A DNA stretch of 64,000 nt from Croceibacterium_B sp963783195 (GTDB taxonomy: Bacteria > Pseudomonadota > Alphaproteobacteria > Sphingomonadales > Sphingomonadaceae), in NCBI GenBank assembly GCA_963783195.1, contig CAWAMV010000004.1, positions 248,001 through 312,000 of the forward strand. Direction: 5' to 3'. A model generated the notes under the pieces. That model did not search any database. It was not told the DNA's origin and saw only the letters and a program-made list of their open reading frames with translations. Every line of letters begins with the position of its first letter. The stretch's first letter is position 1. Shown here one piece after another: positions 18,461-26,272 of the stretch. The translations under genes and the position numbers were made by a program.

Positions 18461-18727
18461 TTAGCGGACGCGGCCCCGCTGGAACATGTTGACGATGCCC
18501 AACAGTACGACCGCGCCGATAATGGCGATGATAAATCCTGTCAGGTTGAACGTCTGGATGGTTCCTTCGACGCCGAAAACCGCCCCGGCGAGGAAATTGC
18601 CGATGAGGGCACCAATGATGCCGACGACGATGTTCCAGATGATGCCCATCGAGGCATCACGCCGCATGACAATGCTGGCGAGCCAACCGGCCACACCGCC
18701 CACGATAATTGCAATAATCCAGCCCAT
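18461..18727 (-). CDS. GlsB/YeaQ/YmgE family small membrane protein
   Basis: 88 residues with three hydrophobic segments and many glycines. It begins MGWIIAIIVGGVAGWLAS, and IGALIGNFLAGAVFGV and FIIAIIGAVVLLGIVNMF follow. This pattern, including the GIIWNIVVGIIGALIGN block, defines the transglycosylase-associated/GlsB stress-protein family; the molecular function is not established. The last residues are FQRGRVR. A GAGGAG ribosome-binding site lies just upstream of the ATG (18731-18740 on the plus strand). It is a single-gene unit with a terminator-like hairpin behind it. Confidence 0.9.
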   Translation of the reverse strand: MGWIIAIIVGGVAGWLASIVMRRDASMGIIWNIVVGIIGALIGNFLAGAVFGVEGTIQTFNLTGFIIAIIGAVVLLGIVNMFQRGRVR

Positions 18728-18869
18728 GTTGTGTACTCCTCCTCAAGATCGGTAAGTCGGCAACAAAACGGGCTTGTGGCGCGAGCGTTCCCCGCGTCGT
18801 TTCACGGCAGGTGATTTTTGGCCGGTGTACTGGGCAAAAACGGCGCAGTTCCGCCGTTTTTGCCCTCGC

Positions 18870-19169
18870 TCAATATTTCAGCTGACGTTCGTAGAGATCG
18901 CGATAGTGCTGGATGCGGGTTACCCGCAGGCCCTGCATTCCCGAACGGTCGACCGCACGCTGCCACGAGGCAAACTCCTCCAGCGTCAGGTTATAGCGCT
19001 CGAGCACCTCGTCGATGGTCAGCAGGCCGCCGTTGACGGCCGCCACGACCTCGGCCTTGCGCCGCACCACCCACCGCTTGGTTTCGGGCGCCGGGAGGCT
19101 GTCGATCGTCAGCGGCTCGCCGAGCGGACCGATTACCTGCGCAGGACGTATTTTCTGGTTCTCGATCAT
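18870..19169 (-). CDS. sciP: DUF1153 / SciP-type cell-cycle regulator
   Basis: 99 residues. The core PETKRWVVRRKAEVVAAVNG, then GGLLTIDEVLERYNLTLEEF, SWQRAVDRSGMQGLRVTRIQ, is the DUF1153 domain of SciP, the small helix-turn-helix protein that in Caulobacter inhibits CtrA-activated transcription. The sequence match is strong. The same role in this order is inferred; sphingomonads keep CtrA but its wiring differs. The ATG at 19169 directly abuts the stop of an upstream small gene, with GAGGG about 8 nt before it, so the pair should be co-transcribed. It terminates ahead of a 142-bp gap in which no gene is seen. Confidence 0.92.
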   Translation of the reverse strand: MIENQKIRPAQVIGPLGEPLTIDSLPAPETKRWVVRRKAEVVAAVNGGLLTIDEVLERYNLTLEEFASWQRAVDRSGMQGLRVTRIQHYRDLYERQLKY

Positions 19170-19475
19170 CTATTCCCTCGGATCGTCGCCCGCAGCGCGT
19201 TGTTCGTGCGGCAGACTGATGCCGTCCGTGCCTTTGCCATTGCCTAAATCATCTAGGTTAATGTCCGGTTTGCCATCGCCCAGCGCCGCGATGTGCCGGG
19301 CGGAATACGGGTCGAAACTGCCGTCGCCGGCCCCATTGGCGCCGGACGCGGCCGGTCGCAGGCCGCGCGCAGCATCCAGTCGGGCGACGAGATCGGACCA
19401 GGTGACGGGCCGCAGGTCGCCCGCCAGGTCGAGCGGCGTCGCGGCACTGGATCTGGGAGGTTTTCCTTCGAACAT
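19170..19475 (-). CDS. Small protein of unknown function upstream of sciP
   Basis: About 101 residues, acidic and rich in Gly/Asp toward the end (PDINLDDLGNGKGTDGISLP). No domain is recognised and there is no signal peptide or membrane segment. The N-terminal part contains TPLDLAGDLRPVTWSDLVARLDAARGLR, which may form a helix. It is called real because its stop abuts the sciP start with no gap and its codon use matches its neighbours. The ATG at 19475 is preferred; a TTG at 19496 would add seven residues. A role with SciP is possible only by position. Confidence 0.6.
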   Translation of the reverse strand: MFEGKPPRSSAATPLDLAGDLRPVTWSDLVARLDAARGLRPAASGANGAGDGSFDPYSARHIAALGDGKPDINLDDLGNGKGTDGISLPHEQRAAGDDPRE

Positions 19476-19508
19476 GGCGGTGCGATACCCGCTCAACCCT
19501 CAACATTG

Positions 19509-19527
19509 GGTAAAACGACCGTTTACC
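19509..19527. promoter_or_regulatory. Inverted repeat in the sciP-operon / mnmA divergent promoter region
   Basis: GGTAAA and TTTACC form an inverted repeat with a 7-bp spacer inside the 110-bp gap between divergent genes. The gap is visibly more AT-rich than its surroundings, so it should hold both promoters. The repeat could be an operator. It does not match the CtrA box (TTAA-N7-TTAA). Significance is uncertain. Confidence 0.3.
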
Positions 19528-19585
19528 GCGTATTAGTGCGTAGGTTTTGCCCCCGGCGGCGTGCCCGTGTAAGGGCCGCGCCATC

Positions 19586-20731
19586 GTGACCGCAACCGCC
19601 TCCCTCGCCGCCGACCCGGCGTCCCTGTTCGATCTGCCGCGACCGGCGCGCGACTGCCGGGTGGTGGTTGCCATGTCCGGCGGGGTCGACAGTTCCGTCG
19701 TCGCCGCGATCGCCGCCAGAAGCGGGGCCGAGGTCATCGGGGTCACCCTGCAGCTCTACGATTACGGCGCGGCAACCGGCCGCAAGGGCGCCTGCTGCGC
19801 CGGCGACGACATCCGCGACGCCCGCGCGGTGGCCGACCGGCTGGGCTTTGCGCATTACGTGTTCGACCACGAGAGCGCCTTTCGCGAGGAGGTGGTCGAG
19901 CGCTTTGCCGACGACTATCTCGCCGGGCGCACCCCGATTCCGTGCATCCGCTGCAACATGGGCCCAAAGTTCACCGACTTGCTGCGCATGGCGCGCGAGT
20001 TGGGGGCGGATTGCCTGGCGACCGGCCATTACGTGCGCCGCGTCATGGGCGCGGCCGGGCCCGAACTGCACCGCGCGCTGGATCCGGCGCGCGACCAGTC
20101 GTACTTCCTCTACGGCACGACAGAAGAACAGCTGGACTTCCTGCGCTTCCCCCTCGGCGGGATGCCGAAGGCCGATGTGCGGCGCATTGCGCAAGAGTGC
20201 GGCCTCGCGGTCGCGGCCAAGCCCGACAGCCAGGACATCTGCTTCGTGCCCGACGGCGACTACGCGAAGATCGTTCGCAAGGCGCGGCCCGAGGGCGTCC
20301 GGCCCGGCCGTATCGTCCACGCCGAGACGGGCGAGACCCTGGGCGAGCATGCCGGGGTCATCCACTTCACGGTGGGCCAACGGCGCGGGCTGGAGATCGG
20401 CGGCCAGCCGGAGCCGCTCTACGTCGTCGGGCTCGACGCCGAAGCCGCGCAAGTCCGCGTCGGGCCGCGGCGCCTGCTGGCCGTTGGGGCCGCGCAACTG
20501 GGAGAAACGAACCGCATCGGTCCGCTGCCCGACACCCCGCTCAGCGCCAAGGTGCGCAGCCTGGCAAAACCGGTTCCGGTCACGCTCATGGGTCCGCTCG
20601 GCGGTGGCGCGGCAACCGCAATTCGCTTCGTGCAGCCCGAATACGGCGTCGCGCCGGGGCAGGCGGCGGTGCTCTATGCCGGCGAAAGGGTCGTCGGCGG
20701 CGGCTGGATCGAGAGCACGCAGGGCGCCTGA
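19586..20731 (+). CDS. mnmA: tRNA-specific 2-thiouridylase
   Basis: Thiolates U34 of tRNA-Lys, -Glu and -Gln in an ATP-dependent reaction. 381 residues. The PP-loop SGGVDSSVVAA lies near residue 32. The catalytic cysteines are visible in IPCIRCNMGPKF and DSQDICFV, with the usual GHYVRR block between. The C-terminal barrel carries HFTVGQRRGL and YGVAPGQAAVLY. The GTG at 19586 is chosen because it gives a normal-length N-terminus; an in-frame start at 19547 would add an unconserved Cys-rich leader. It faces the DUF2254 gene, ending 4 bp from it. Confidence 0.95.
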   Translation: MTATASLAADPASLFDLPRPARDCRVVVAMSGGVDSSVVAAIAARSGAEVIGVTLQLYDYGAATGRKGACCAGDDIRDARAVADRLGFAHYVFDHESAFREEVVERFADDYLAGRTPIPCIRCNMGPKFTDLLRMARELGADCLATGHYVRRVMGAAGPELHRALDPARDQSYFLYGTTEEQLDFLRFPLGGMPKADVRRIAQECGLAVAAKPDSQDICFVPDGDYAKIVRKARPEGVRPGRIVHAETGETLGEHAGVIHFTVGQRRGLEIGGQPEPLYVVGLDAEAAQVRVGPRRLLAVGAAQLGETNRIGPLPDTPLSAKVRSLAKPVPVTLMGPLGGGAATAIRFVQPEYGVAPGQAAVLYAGERVVGGGWIESTQGA

Positions 20732-20735
20732 GCGG

Positions 20736-22109
20736 TCAGGCGCCGGGGACCCGGTCGCCGCGCGAATGAAGGTGCCCGCGCGAGCGCGCGAGCTTGTCCC
20801 AGGCGGTACCCAGCTTGTCTGCCGTTTCGCTGCGCCCGATGCGCCGGAAGACTTCCTCCAGGCGCTGCACTTCCTTGCACAGAACGTCGGTCGGCACGTG
20901 GTCGCCCAGCGCCGCCAGGCTACCGAGGACCGCTCGCTCCAACTTGTCCTGCATCGCCGCCGGCAGGAAGGGCAAGGCGCGCGCCATGCCCTTGCTGACC
21001 TCCGCCAGGCTTTGCTGCTGCATCGATTCGGACGCAACCACGAGAAGCGATTCGTATTCGCAGGCGAGGTGGTCCATCAGCGTGTCGCGGCAATAGACGG
21101 CGCCCTTGTCGCCGGCGGGCGGCTCCAGCATTCCTTCACGGCCCCAGGCGTAGAGCAGATCGTTCATCGAATGGATCGCGATCAGGCCGGCGGCCGGGTT
21201 CGACTTGGCCGTGGAGACCGAGGTCCAGCCGATGTTGCCGAGCTGGTCCACGCCGAACATCGGGTCTTTCGTGAGCTGCCGGCGCCGTGCCACCCGGATC
21301 GCCTTGCGGACCCGCTCCACCTCGCGGTCATCGAGTTGCGCTCCGCCGGCGACGCGGGCCAGGGTCTGCCCCTTGCATATCGGCGCGCCGAGCGGCTTTT
21401 CGACGACCAGCTTGCGCTGCGGGTCCTTGCCGGCGATCTCCAGCAACGCTGCAAAGTCGATCTCGCTGACATATCCATAGCGATCGCAAGGGATTTCCTG
21501 CCCGCCGGGGAGGTCGGGCTGCTCGGTCCGGATTCGCGCGATCTGGCGCAGGTGATCCTGCCGCGCACGCACCGTGGCGTCATGGATCGTCGCGATAATC
21601 GAGGAAGGGCGCGTCTGGTCGAGCGTCGAGTAGATCAGCGCGACCAGCATGACGAGACACACGATCGCCAGCAACAGGCACAAGGTGGCGGCGAGGACGG
21701 GCACCGCGTCCTTTTTCGCAAGGCCCATGCAGGTCAGCGCAAAAAGCGACGAACCGACGAAGAAACCGAAGAATGTCTGGTTGGCCTTGCGCCGCATGTA
21801 CTGGTCGACGATCTGGTTGGTCAGCGCCGCAGAGCTCTGCTGCACCGCGAGCAACAGGATCGAAAAAGTGATCGAGCTCATCGTAATGAGGCTCGTCGCG
21901 ACCGTCGCCATGAGCTGGTTGGCCTGGTCGGGGTTGCCGACGAACGAATCGAGCGACTGACGCCAGCTGCTCCACTGCCCGCGTTGCCCGGCTTCTGCAT
22001 CGAGGAAGCTGACCAGCCACGCGATGGCCAGAAAGCCGACGACTTCGGCCACCGGCACGGCAAGAAATTCGGAAAAGGCGCGGTGAATGGTCTCGAGAAG
22101 CTTCCTCAC
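20736..22109 (-). CDS. DUF2254 family membrane protein
   Basis: 457 residues. Four hydrophobic segments occupy the first 180 residues (PVAEVVGFLAIAWLVSFLD, MATVATSLITMSSITFSILL, NQTFFGFFVGSSLFALTCM, LAATLCLLLAIVCLVMLVAL). A large cytoplasmic domain follows, containing GYVSEIDFAALLEIA and an RTLTKDPMFGVDQL-like block (RRQLTKDPMFGVDQLGNIGW). The sequence TMSSITFSILLLAVQQSS is typical of DUF2254. Function is unknown. The C-terminal 100 residues look helical. It is a single gene, convergent with mnmA. Confidence 0.85.
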   Translation of the reverse strand: MRKLLETIHRAFSEFLAVPVAEVVGFLAIAWLVSFLDAEAGQRGQWSSWRQSLDSFVGNPDQANQLMATVATSLITMSSITFSILLLAVQQSSAALTNQIVDQYMRRKANQTFFGFFVGSSLFALTCMGLAKKDAVPVLAATLCLLLAIVCLVMLVALIYSTLDQTRPSSIIATIHDATVRARQDHLRQIARIRTEQPDLPGGQEIPCDRYGYVSEIDFAALLEIAGKDPQRKLVVEKPLGAPICKGQTLARVAGGAQLDDREVERVRKAIRVARRRQLTKDPMFGVDQLGNIGWTSVSTAKSNPAAGLIAIHSMNDLLYAWGREGMLEPPAGDKGAVYCRDTLMDHLACEYESLLVVASESMQQQSLAEVSKGMARALPFLPAAMQDKLERAVLGSLAALGDHVPTDVLCKEVQRLEEVFRRIGRSETADKLGTAWDKLARSRGHLHSRGDRVPGA

Positions 22110-22177
22110 CGGCTGGTCCGCTCATCTTCTACAAAGGTTCCTTTAAAACCGTTGTCCCGGCGCGCGGTTCCGGGCGC

Positions 22178-22525
22178 TCAGTCCTCCCAGCTCTCGAGCA
22201 CGCAACCAAATCCCTTGCGATAGGTCGCTGTCTCGCTGGCGAGCAGGGGCACGTAAGCGGTGACGGCCTTCTCGTCGGGCTGGTCGGACAGGAAGACCAT
22301 TTCCATGCCCGGCTCGAAATCCTTCTTGCAGTCCTTGATGTCCCGTCCGGCGACATAGCGGCACGAACAGGCCGTGCGCGCACCGTAGGAGGCGCCGGTG
22401 CGCGTCAGGCCCGCGATCGGATCGTGCCAGTACCAGAACGCGGCCGCCCCGGCAGCGACGAGCACCAGCAGGACCTTGAGCCACGTGGGGCGGGCGCGTT
22501 GGCGGAAATTCTTTGCGGTTGCCAT
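22178..22525 (-). CDS. Small membrane-anchored protein of unknown function
   Basis: 115 residues. A basic N-terminus (MATAKNFRQRARPTWLK) is followed by one membrane segment (VLLVLVAAGAAAFWYW, residues 18-33). The predicted periplasmic part contains four cysteines (TACSCRYVAGRDIKDCKKDF and GFGCVLESW), which could form two disulfides. The CSCRYVAGR block resembles the start of the beta-lactamase-like proteins annotated beside such genes in sphingomonads, but no domain is assigned. It is divergent from the serine hydrolase at 22556 with 30 bp between start codons, so the two promoters overlap and the genes may be functionally linked. Confidence 0.65.
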   Translation of the reverse strand: MATAKNFRQRARPTWLKVLLVLVAAGAAAFWYWHDPIAGLTRTGASYGARTACSCRYVAGRDIKDCKKDFEPGMEMVFLSDQPDEKAVTAYVPLLASETATYRKGFGCVLESWED

Positions 22526-22555
22526 TGCCGGGACCCTGGGGAAGAAGCGCGCCCC

Positions 22556-23695
22556 ATGACGCGCCGCCGCATCCCTAGCCGCACCCCCGGTCTGCTGCCA
22601 GCCCTTCTTCCGGCCCTTCTTCTGGCGGCCTGCGGCGGAGGCCAGCCGGCCGAGCCGCCGCTCGATCCGCAGGCGCTCGCCGTCGTGTCCGAGGCACCAG
22701 GCGTCCCGCGGGAAAAGCTCGCCCGGGCGGTCGACGCGCTGTTCACCGACGAGGGAATCGGCGAAACCCGCGCGGTCCTCGTGCTGCACGCGGGCGAGAT
22801 TGCCGCCGAGCGCTATGCGCAAGGATACGGACGCGATACGAAGTTCATCGGCTGGTCCATGTCGAAGACGGTGACCGGCGTGCTTGTCGGCGCGCTCGTC
22901 GCGGAAGGCAGGCTGCACCTCGACCGCTCGCCACCGATCCCGGCGTGGCGCCGGCCGGGCGATCCGCGCGGCGACATCACCCTGCGCCAGCTCATGCAGA
23001 TGCGCAGCGGGTTGCGGCATCAGGAGATGGCCGACCCGATCTACACCTCGGGCGAAGTGCGGATGATGTTCCTCGACGGGCGCGACGACATGGCCGCCTG
23101 GGCCGAGGCGCAACCGCTCGAGCACGAGCCCGGCCGGGTGTTCCAGTATTCCACGCCCTCCAGCGTAATCCTGTCGGACATCGCCGCCCGCGTGCTGGCG
23201 CCGGACGGTTCGGCCGACGAACGGCGGCGGGCGATGAGCGCGTTCATGACCTCGCGCCTGTCGGGTCCGCTTCGCGCGCCTTCGTTCACGCCCGAGTTCG
23301 ATGCCCACGGGACGATGATGGGCGGCTCGATGATCTGGGCCACCGCCCGCGACTGGGGCAAGTTCGGCGAATTGCTGCGCCACAAGGGTTCGGTGCGCGG
23401 AACCCAGGTCGTGCCGCGCAGCTGGGTCGAGTTCATGACCAGCCCCAGCCCGCGCGCGCCCGACTACGGCGCGCTGACCTGGCTCAACCGCGATTCGGGC
23501 ACCGACCGGACCGTGCTGTTTCCCGAGCAGGGTCCGAAAGATGCATTCTCGGCCGTGGGGCACCTCGGCCAGTATGTAACGGTCATCCCGAGCCGGAAAC
23601 TGACCATCGTTCGGCTCGGCAAGACGAACGACACCTTGCGCGCGCCGCTGGTCGAGCGGATCGAGGCAATCGCCGCGCTCTATCCGGAGACGTAG
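22556..23695 (+). CDS. Serine hydrolase of the beta-lactamase/class C superfamily (lipoprotein)
   Basis: 379 residues. The signal peptide ends in the lipobox LLLAAC (Cys near residue 25), predicting a membrane-anchored lipoprotein. The nucleophile motif S-x-x-K is in GWSMSKTVTGVLVG. The Tyr motif appears as FQYSTPSS, i.e. Y-S-T where class C enzymes have Y-x-N. A GHLGQY block stands at the KTG/HxG position. The family includes D-aminopeptidases, esterases, 6-aminohexanoate hydrolases and beta-lactamases; the substrate is not predictable. The ATG at 22556 is chosen because it starts the signal peptide. Confidence 0.85.
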   Translation: MTRRRIPSRTPGLLPALLPALLLAACGGGQPAEPPLDPQALAVVSEAPGVPREKLARAVDALFTDEGIGETRAVLVLHAGEIAAERYAQGYGRDTKFIGWSMSKTVTGVLVGALVAEGRLHLDRSPPIPAWRRPGDPRGDITLRQLMQMRSGLRHQEMADPIYTSGEVRMMFLDGRDDMAAWAEAQPLEHEPGRVFQYSTPSSVILSDIAARVLAPDGSADERRRAMSAFMTSRLSGPLRAPSFTPEFDAHGTMMGGSMIWATARDWGKFGELLRHKGSVRGTQVVPRSWVEFMTSPSPRAPDYGALTWLNRDSGTDRTVLFPEQGPKDAFSAVGHLGQYVTVIPSRKLTIVRLGKTNDTLRAPLVERIEAIAALYPET

Positions 23696-24465
23696 AGCGT
23701 TCCCTCGCCGACCGTCGCGCAGCGCCCGCCGATCCAGCACCGGTCGCCGTCGAGCCGGCAGGTGAGATCCCCGCCCCTGGCAGATGCCTGGTGAGCCGTG
23801 AAGGAAGTCCGGCCGAGGCGCTCGGCCCAGAGCGGTGTCAGCACGGCATGGGCAGACCCGGTGGCGCTGTCTTCCGGGTTGCCGGCGCCGGGAACGAAGA
23901 CACGACTCACGACATCGCTGCGGTCGCCCGGCGCCGTGCAGGTGATCTGGTGGTTGCCGAGCCGCGCCAGGGCCGGAAAGTCGGGGGCCAGCGCGCGAAC
24001 CTCGCGTTCCGAATCGTAGACGAACACGTCGTACCGCTCAGCGCTGCGCCATACCTCGCGCGGAGCGCCGCCGAGCAGCGCGGCCGCCTCGGGCCATGCG
24101 CCGCGCTCCACCCGGATGAGCGGCAGCGCCAGCTCCAACCCGCCTCCCTCGTGCCGCTCTACCTCCAGCGCGCCGGCGCTGCGCGTCGCGAAGCGCAGGC
24201 GCGTTTCACCTCCGCCCAGCAGGACGTGGGCCGCGGCGAGCGTGCCGTGACCGCACAGGCGTATCTCACCGCCGGGCGAGAACCACCGCAGTTCGCGATC
24301 ACGCTCGCGCCGCAGCGCGAAGGCCGTGGCGGGCAACGCCAGCTCGGCGGCGATCGCCTGCAGCAGCGCATCGGCCGGCCACTCGGTCAGTTCGATCACC
24401 GCAGCCTGGTTGCCGCCGAAGGGCCGGTCGGCGAAGGCGTCGACGAAGCGGAACGGCAGCTTCAC
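23680..24465 (-). CDS. PhzF-family isomerase-like protein lacking the catalytic Glu
   Basis: 261 residues. The family N-terminus FRFVDAFADRPFGGNQAAVI is intact, as are LRWFSPGGEIRLCGHGTLAA and the C-terminal GAGNPEDSATGSAHAVLTPL. PhzF enzymes use a glutamate in the SETAF motif as catalytic base; here the equivalent reads LPATAF, so Ala replaces Glu. That suggests a changed reaction or loss of isomerase activity. The protein is slightly shorter than usual. The ATG at 24465 overlaps the stop of the upstream cation transporter gene (ATGA), and it ends 16 bp inside the convergent serine hydrolase. Confidence 0.85.
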   Translation of the reverse strand: MKLPFRFVDAFADRPFGGNQAAVIELTEWPADALLQAIAAELALPATAFALRRERDRELRWFSPGGEIRLCGHGTLAAAHVLLGGGETRLRFATRSAGALEVERHEGGGLELALPLIRVERGAWPEAAALLGGAPREVWRSAERYDVFVYDSEREVRALAPDFPALARLGNHQITCTAPGDRSDVVSRVFVPGAGNPEDSATGSAHAVLTPLWAERLGRTSFTAHQASARGGDLTCRLDGDRCWIGGRCATVGEGTLYVSG

Positions 24466-25403
24466 CGGGCTTCGGAATCGGCCCCGGGCAGCAGTTCCTC
24501 CGCTGCCGGTCCGACCTCGTCGACGAGCCCCTCGGGATCGGGATGGATCAGAACCTCAACGCCGGGAAACTCGGCTTCGATCTTCATCTCCAGCTCGTCC
24601 ATCACGCGGTGCGCTTCGGCCACCGTCATCCGCGGATCGACCGCGGCGTGGAACTGGGCGAAGTCCTGCGCCCCGCTGGTCCGCGTGCGCAGGTCGTGCA
24701 CGCCGCGCAGCTCCGGGTGTTCCGCGAGCACCGCCACGAAAGCCTCACGCCGATCGTCGGGCCATTCCTTGTCCATCAGGTGGTCGATCGCTTCGGACGA
24801 GGCCCTCCACGCGCCCCAGGCGAGCCAGACGCCGATGGCAAGGCCGAACGCCGGGTCTGCCCCCGCCACGCCGAGGAAGTGATCGAGCACCAGAGCAACG
24901 ATGACCGACAGGTTGAGATAGAGGTCCGACTTGTAGTGCACGTTGTCGGTCTTGATCGCGAGGCTGCCGGTCTGGTTGATGACGTGCCGCTGCCAGGCGA
25001 GCAGCCCGAACGTCGCAACGATTGCGACGGCCGAAACCGCGATCCCCTCGTTCGCCGAATGGACCCGGTCCCCGGCAATCAACTGGTTCACCGCGCGAAA
25101 GGCGATGCCCGCCGCCGAGATCGAAATCAGCACGACCTGGAACATCGCCGCCAGCGCTTCGGCCTTGCCGTGGCCGAACCGGTGGTCCTCGTCGGCCGGC
25201 ATGGCGGCGATCCACACGCCGACCAGCGTGGCGACGCTGGCGACGAGGTCGAGCCCGGTGTCCGCCAGGCTGCCGAGCATCGCGGTCGAATCGGTCTTCC
25301 ACACCGCCCAGATCTTCAGCGCGGAGAGGAACAGCGCCATGCCGATCGAGGCGAAGGCGGCGCTGCGGGTCAGCCGCGCGCGTTCGTCGGCCGCCGCGTT
25401 CAC
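24462..25403 (-). CDS. Cation diffusion facilitator (CDF) transporter
   Basis: 313 residues. Six membrane helices lie in the first 205 residues. The transport-site histidine/aspartate motifs are SLADTGLDLVAS (TM2) and HYKSDLYLNLSVI (TM5), the HxxxD pair of zinc/iron CDF proteins, with DHRFGHGKAEALAA between TM2 and TM3. The cytoplasmic C-terminal domain (LRTRTSGAQDFAQFHAAVDP ... VLIHPDP) is the usual dimerisation fold. The last residues are acidic. The GTG at 25403 overlaps the pdxH stop, and its own stop overlaps phzF. Likely substrates are Zn2+ or Fe2+. Confidence 0.93.
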   Translation of the reverse strand: MNAAADERARLTRSAAFASIGMALFLSALKIWAVWKTDSTAMLGSLADTGLDLVASVATLVGVWIAAMPADEDHRFGHGKAEALAAMFQVVLISISAAGIAFRAVNQLIAGDRVHSANEGIAVSAVAIVATFGLLAWQRHVINQTGSLAIKTDNVHYKSDLYLNLSVIVALVLDHFLGVAGADPAFGLAIGVWLAWGAWRASSEAIDHLMDKEWPDDRREAFVAVLAEHPELRGVHDLRTRTSGAQDFAQFHAAVDPRMTVAEAHRVMDELEMKIEAEFPGVEVLIHPDPEGLVDEVGPAAEELLPGADSEAR

Positions 25404-26050
25404 GGGTAGAGCAACGTGCTGGTCCAGCCGCCCTGGGCCAGGCGCGTGAAGCGGCGGCGTTCGTGCAGGCGGTTGGGGCGGTCGATCCAGAACTCGATCG
25501 CTTCGGGCTGCAGGCGAAAGCCGGTCCAGTGCGGCGGGCGCGGCACATCGCCTTCGGGATAGCGCTCGGCCAGCGCGTCCACCCGGTCGAGGTAGGTCTG
25601 CCGGTCGTCGAGCGGGCGCGACTGGTCGCTCGCCGCCGAGCCGAGCTGCGAGACACGCGCGCGCGAGTGGAAATAGGCGTCGGCCTCGGCCGGGGTCACT
25701 TCGGTCAGCGGCCCCTCGATGCGCACCTGGCGGCGCAGGCTCTTCCAGTGGAACAGCAGCGCAGCGTGCGGGTTGGCGCGGATCTCCCCGCCTTTGCGGC
25801 TTTCCGCGTTGGTATAGAACACGAAGCCGCCGCGGGCGACCGGATCGCTGCCGTGGCCCTTCAACAGCACCATCCGCACCGAGGGCACCCCGCCGGGCGT
25901 GGCGGTGGCGAGCGCCATGGCGTTGGAATCGTTCGGTTCGCTCGCCCGCGCCTCGGCGAACCATTCGTCGAACAGCTCCATCGGGCCAGAGGGTAGCGCG
26001 TCGGGTAGCGCGTCGGGTAGCGCGTCGGGCAGGGTTCCGCCGCCGCTCAT
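25400..26050 (-). CDS. pdxH: Pyridoxamine 5'-phosphate oxidase
   Basis: FMN enzyme that makes pyridoxal 5'-phosphate. 216 residues. The motifs are VPSVRMVLLKGHGSDP and FVFYTNAESRKGGEI (FMN and substrate binding), then HWKSLRRQVRIEGP, RVSQLGSAASDQS, and the C-terminal HWTGFRLQPEAIEFW and RLHERRRFT. The ATG at 26050 starts MSGGGTLPDALPDALPDALP; the LPDA repeat is encoded by three 12-bp tandem units and is not part of the enzyme fold. It is first in an overlapping pdxH-CDF-phzF operon. Confidence 0.95.
   Translation of the reverse strand: MSGGGTLPDALPDALPDALPSGPMELFDEWFAEARASEPNDSNAMALATATPGGVPSVRMVLLKGHGSDPVARGGFVFYTNAESRKGGEIRANPHAALLFHWKSLRRQVRIEGPLTEVTPAEADAYFHSRARVSQLGSAASDQSRPLDDRQTYLDRVDALAERYPEGDVPRPPHWTGFRLQPEAIEFWIDRPNRLHERRRFTRLAQGGWTSTLLYP
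25991..26026 (-). repeat. 12-bp tandem repeat in the 5' end of pdxH
   Basis: Three identical copies of GGGTAGCGCGTC (plus-strand reading), with a fourth degenerate unit following. It encodes repeated ALPD in the N-terminal tail. Copy-number change would preserve frame. Confidence 0.9.
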
Positions 26051-26272
26051 CGCGCCACTCCGCCGAGGAGGATGGAACACATGGAACACCGTCCAGCAAA
26101 ACAGGGGCCGTCAGAAAAGGCCGCGGTGGCAGCGCGGGCGGCCGGGGAGGGGTGGGAAGCGAGTCGGATCGGCAAGGGTCGGCGGGTCATCCCTTGCGCC
26201 CTACTCCCGCGATTCGGCGTAGGAAACCCCGCGCTTGCGCGGCGACACTGTTACACCTAGCTAACACGCCGA

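Noticed and set aside
22178..23740. A 520-residue minus-strand protein
   Set aside because: Only its last 115 residues look real; the rest is antisense to the serine hydrolase, so the internal ATG at 22525 was used.
24462..26099. A fused pdxH-strand/CDF protein of 545 residues
   Set aside because: The N-terminal half is an out-of-frame shadow of pdxH; the CDF gene starts at the GTG overlapping the pdxH stop.
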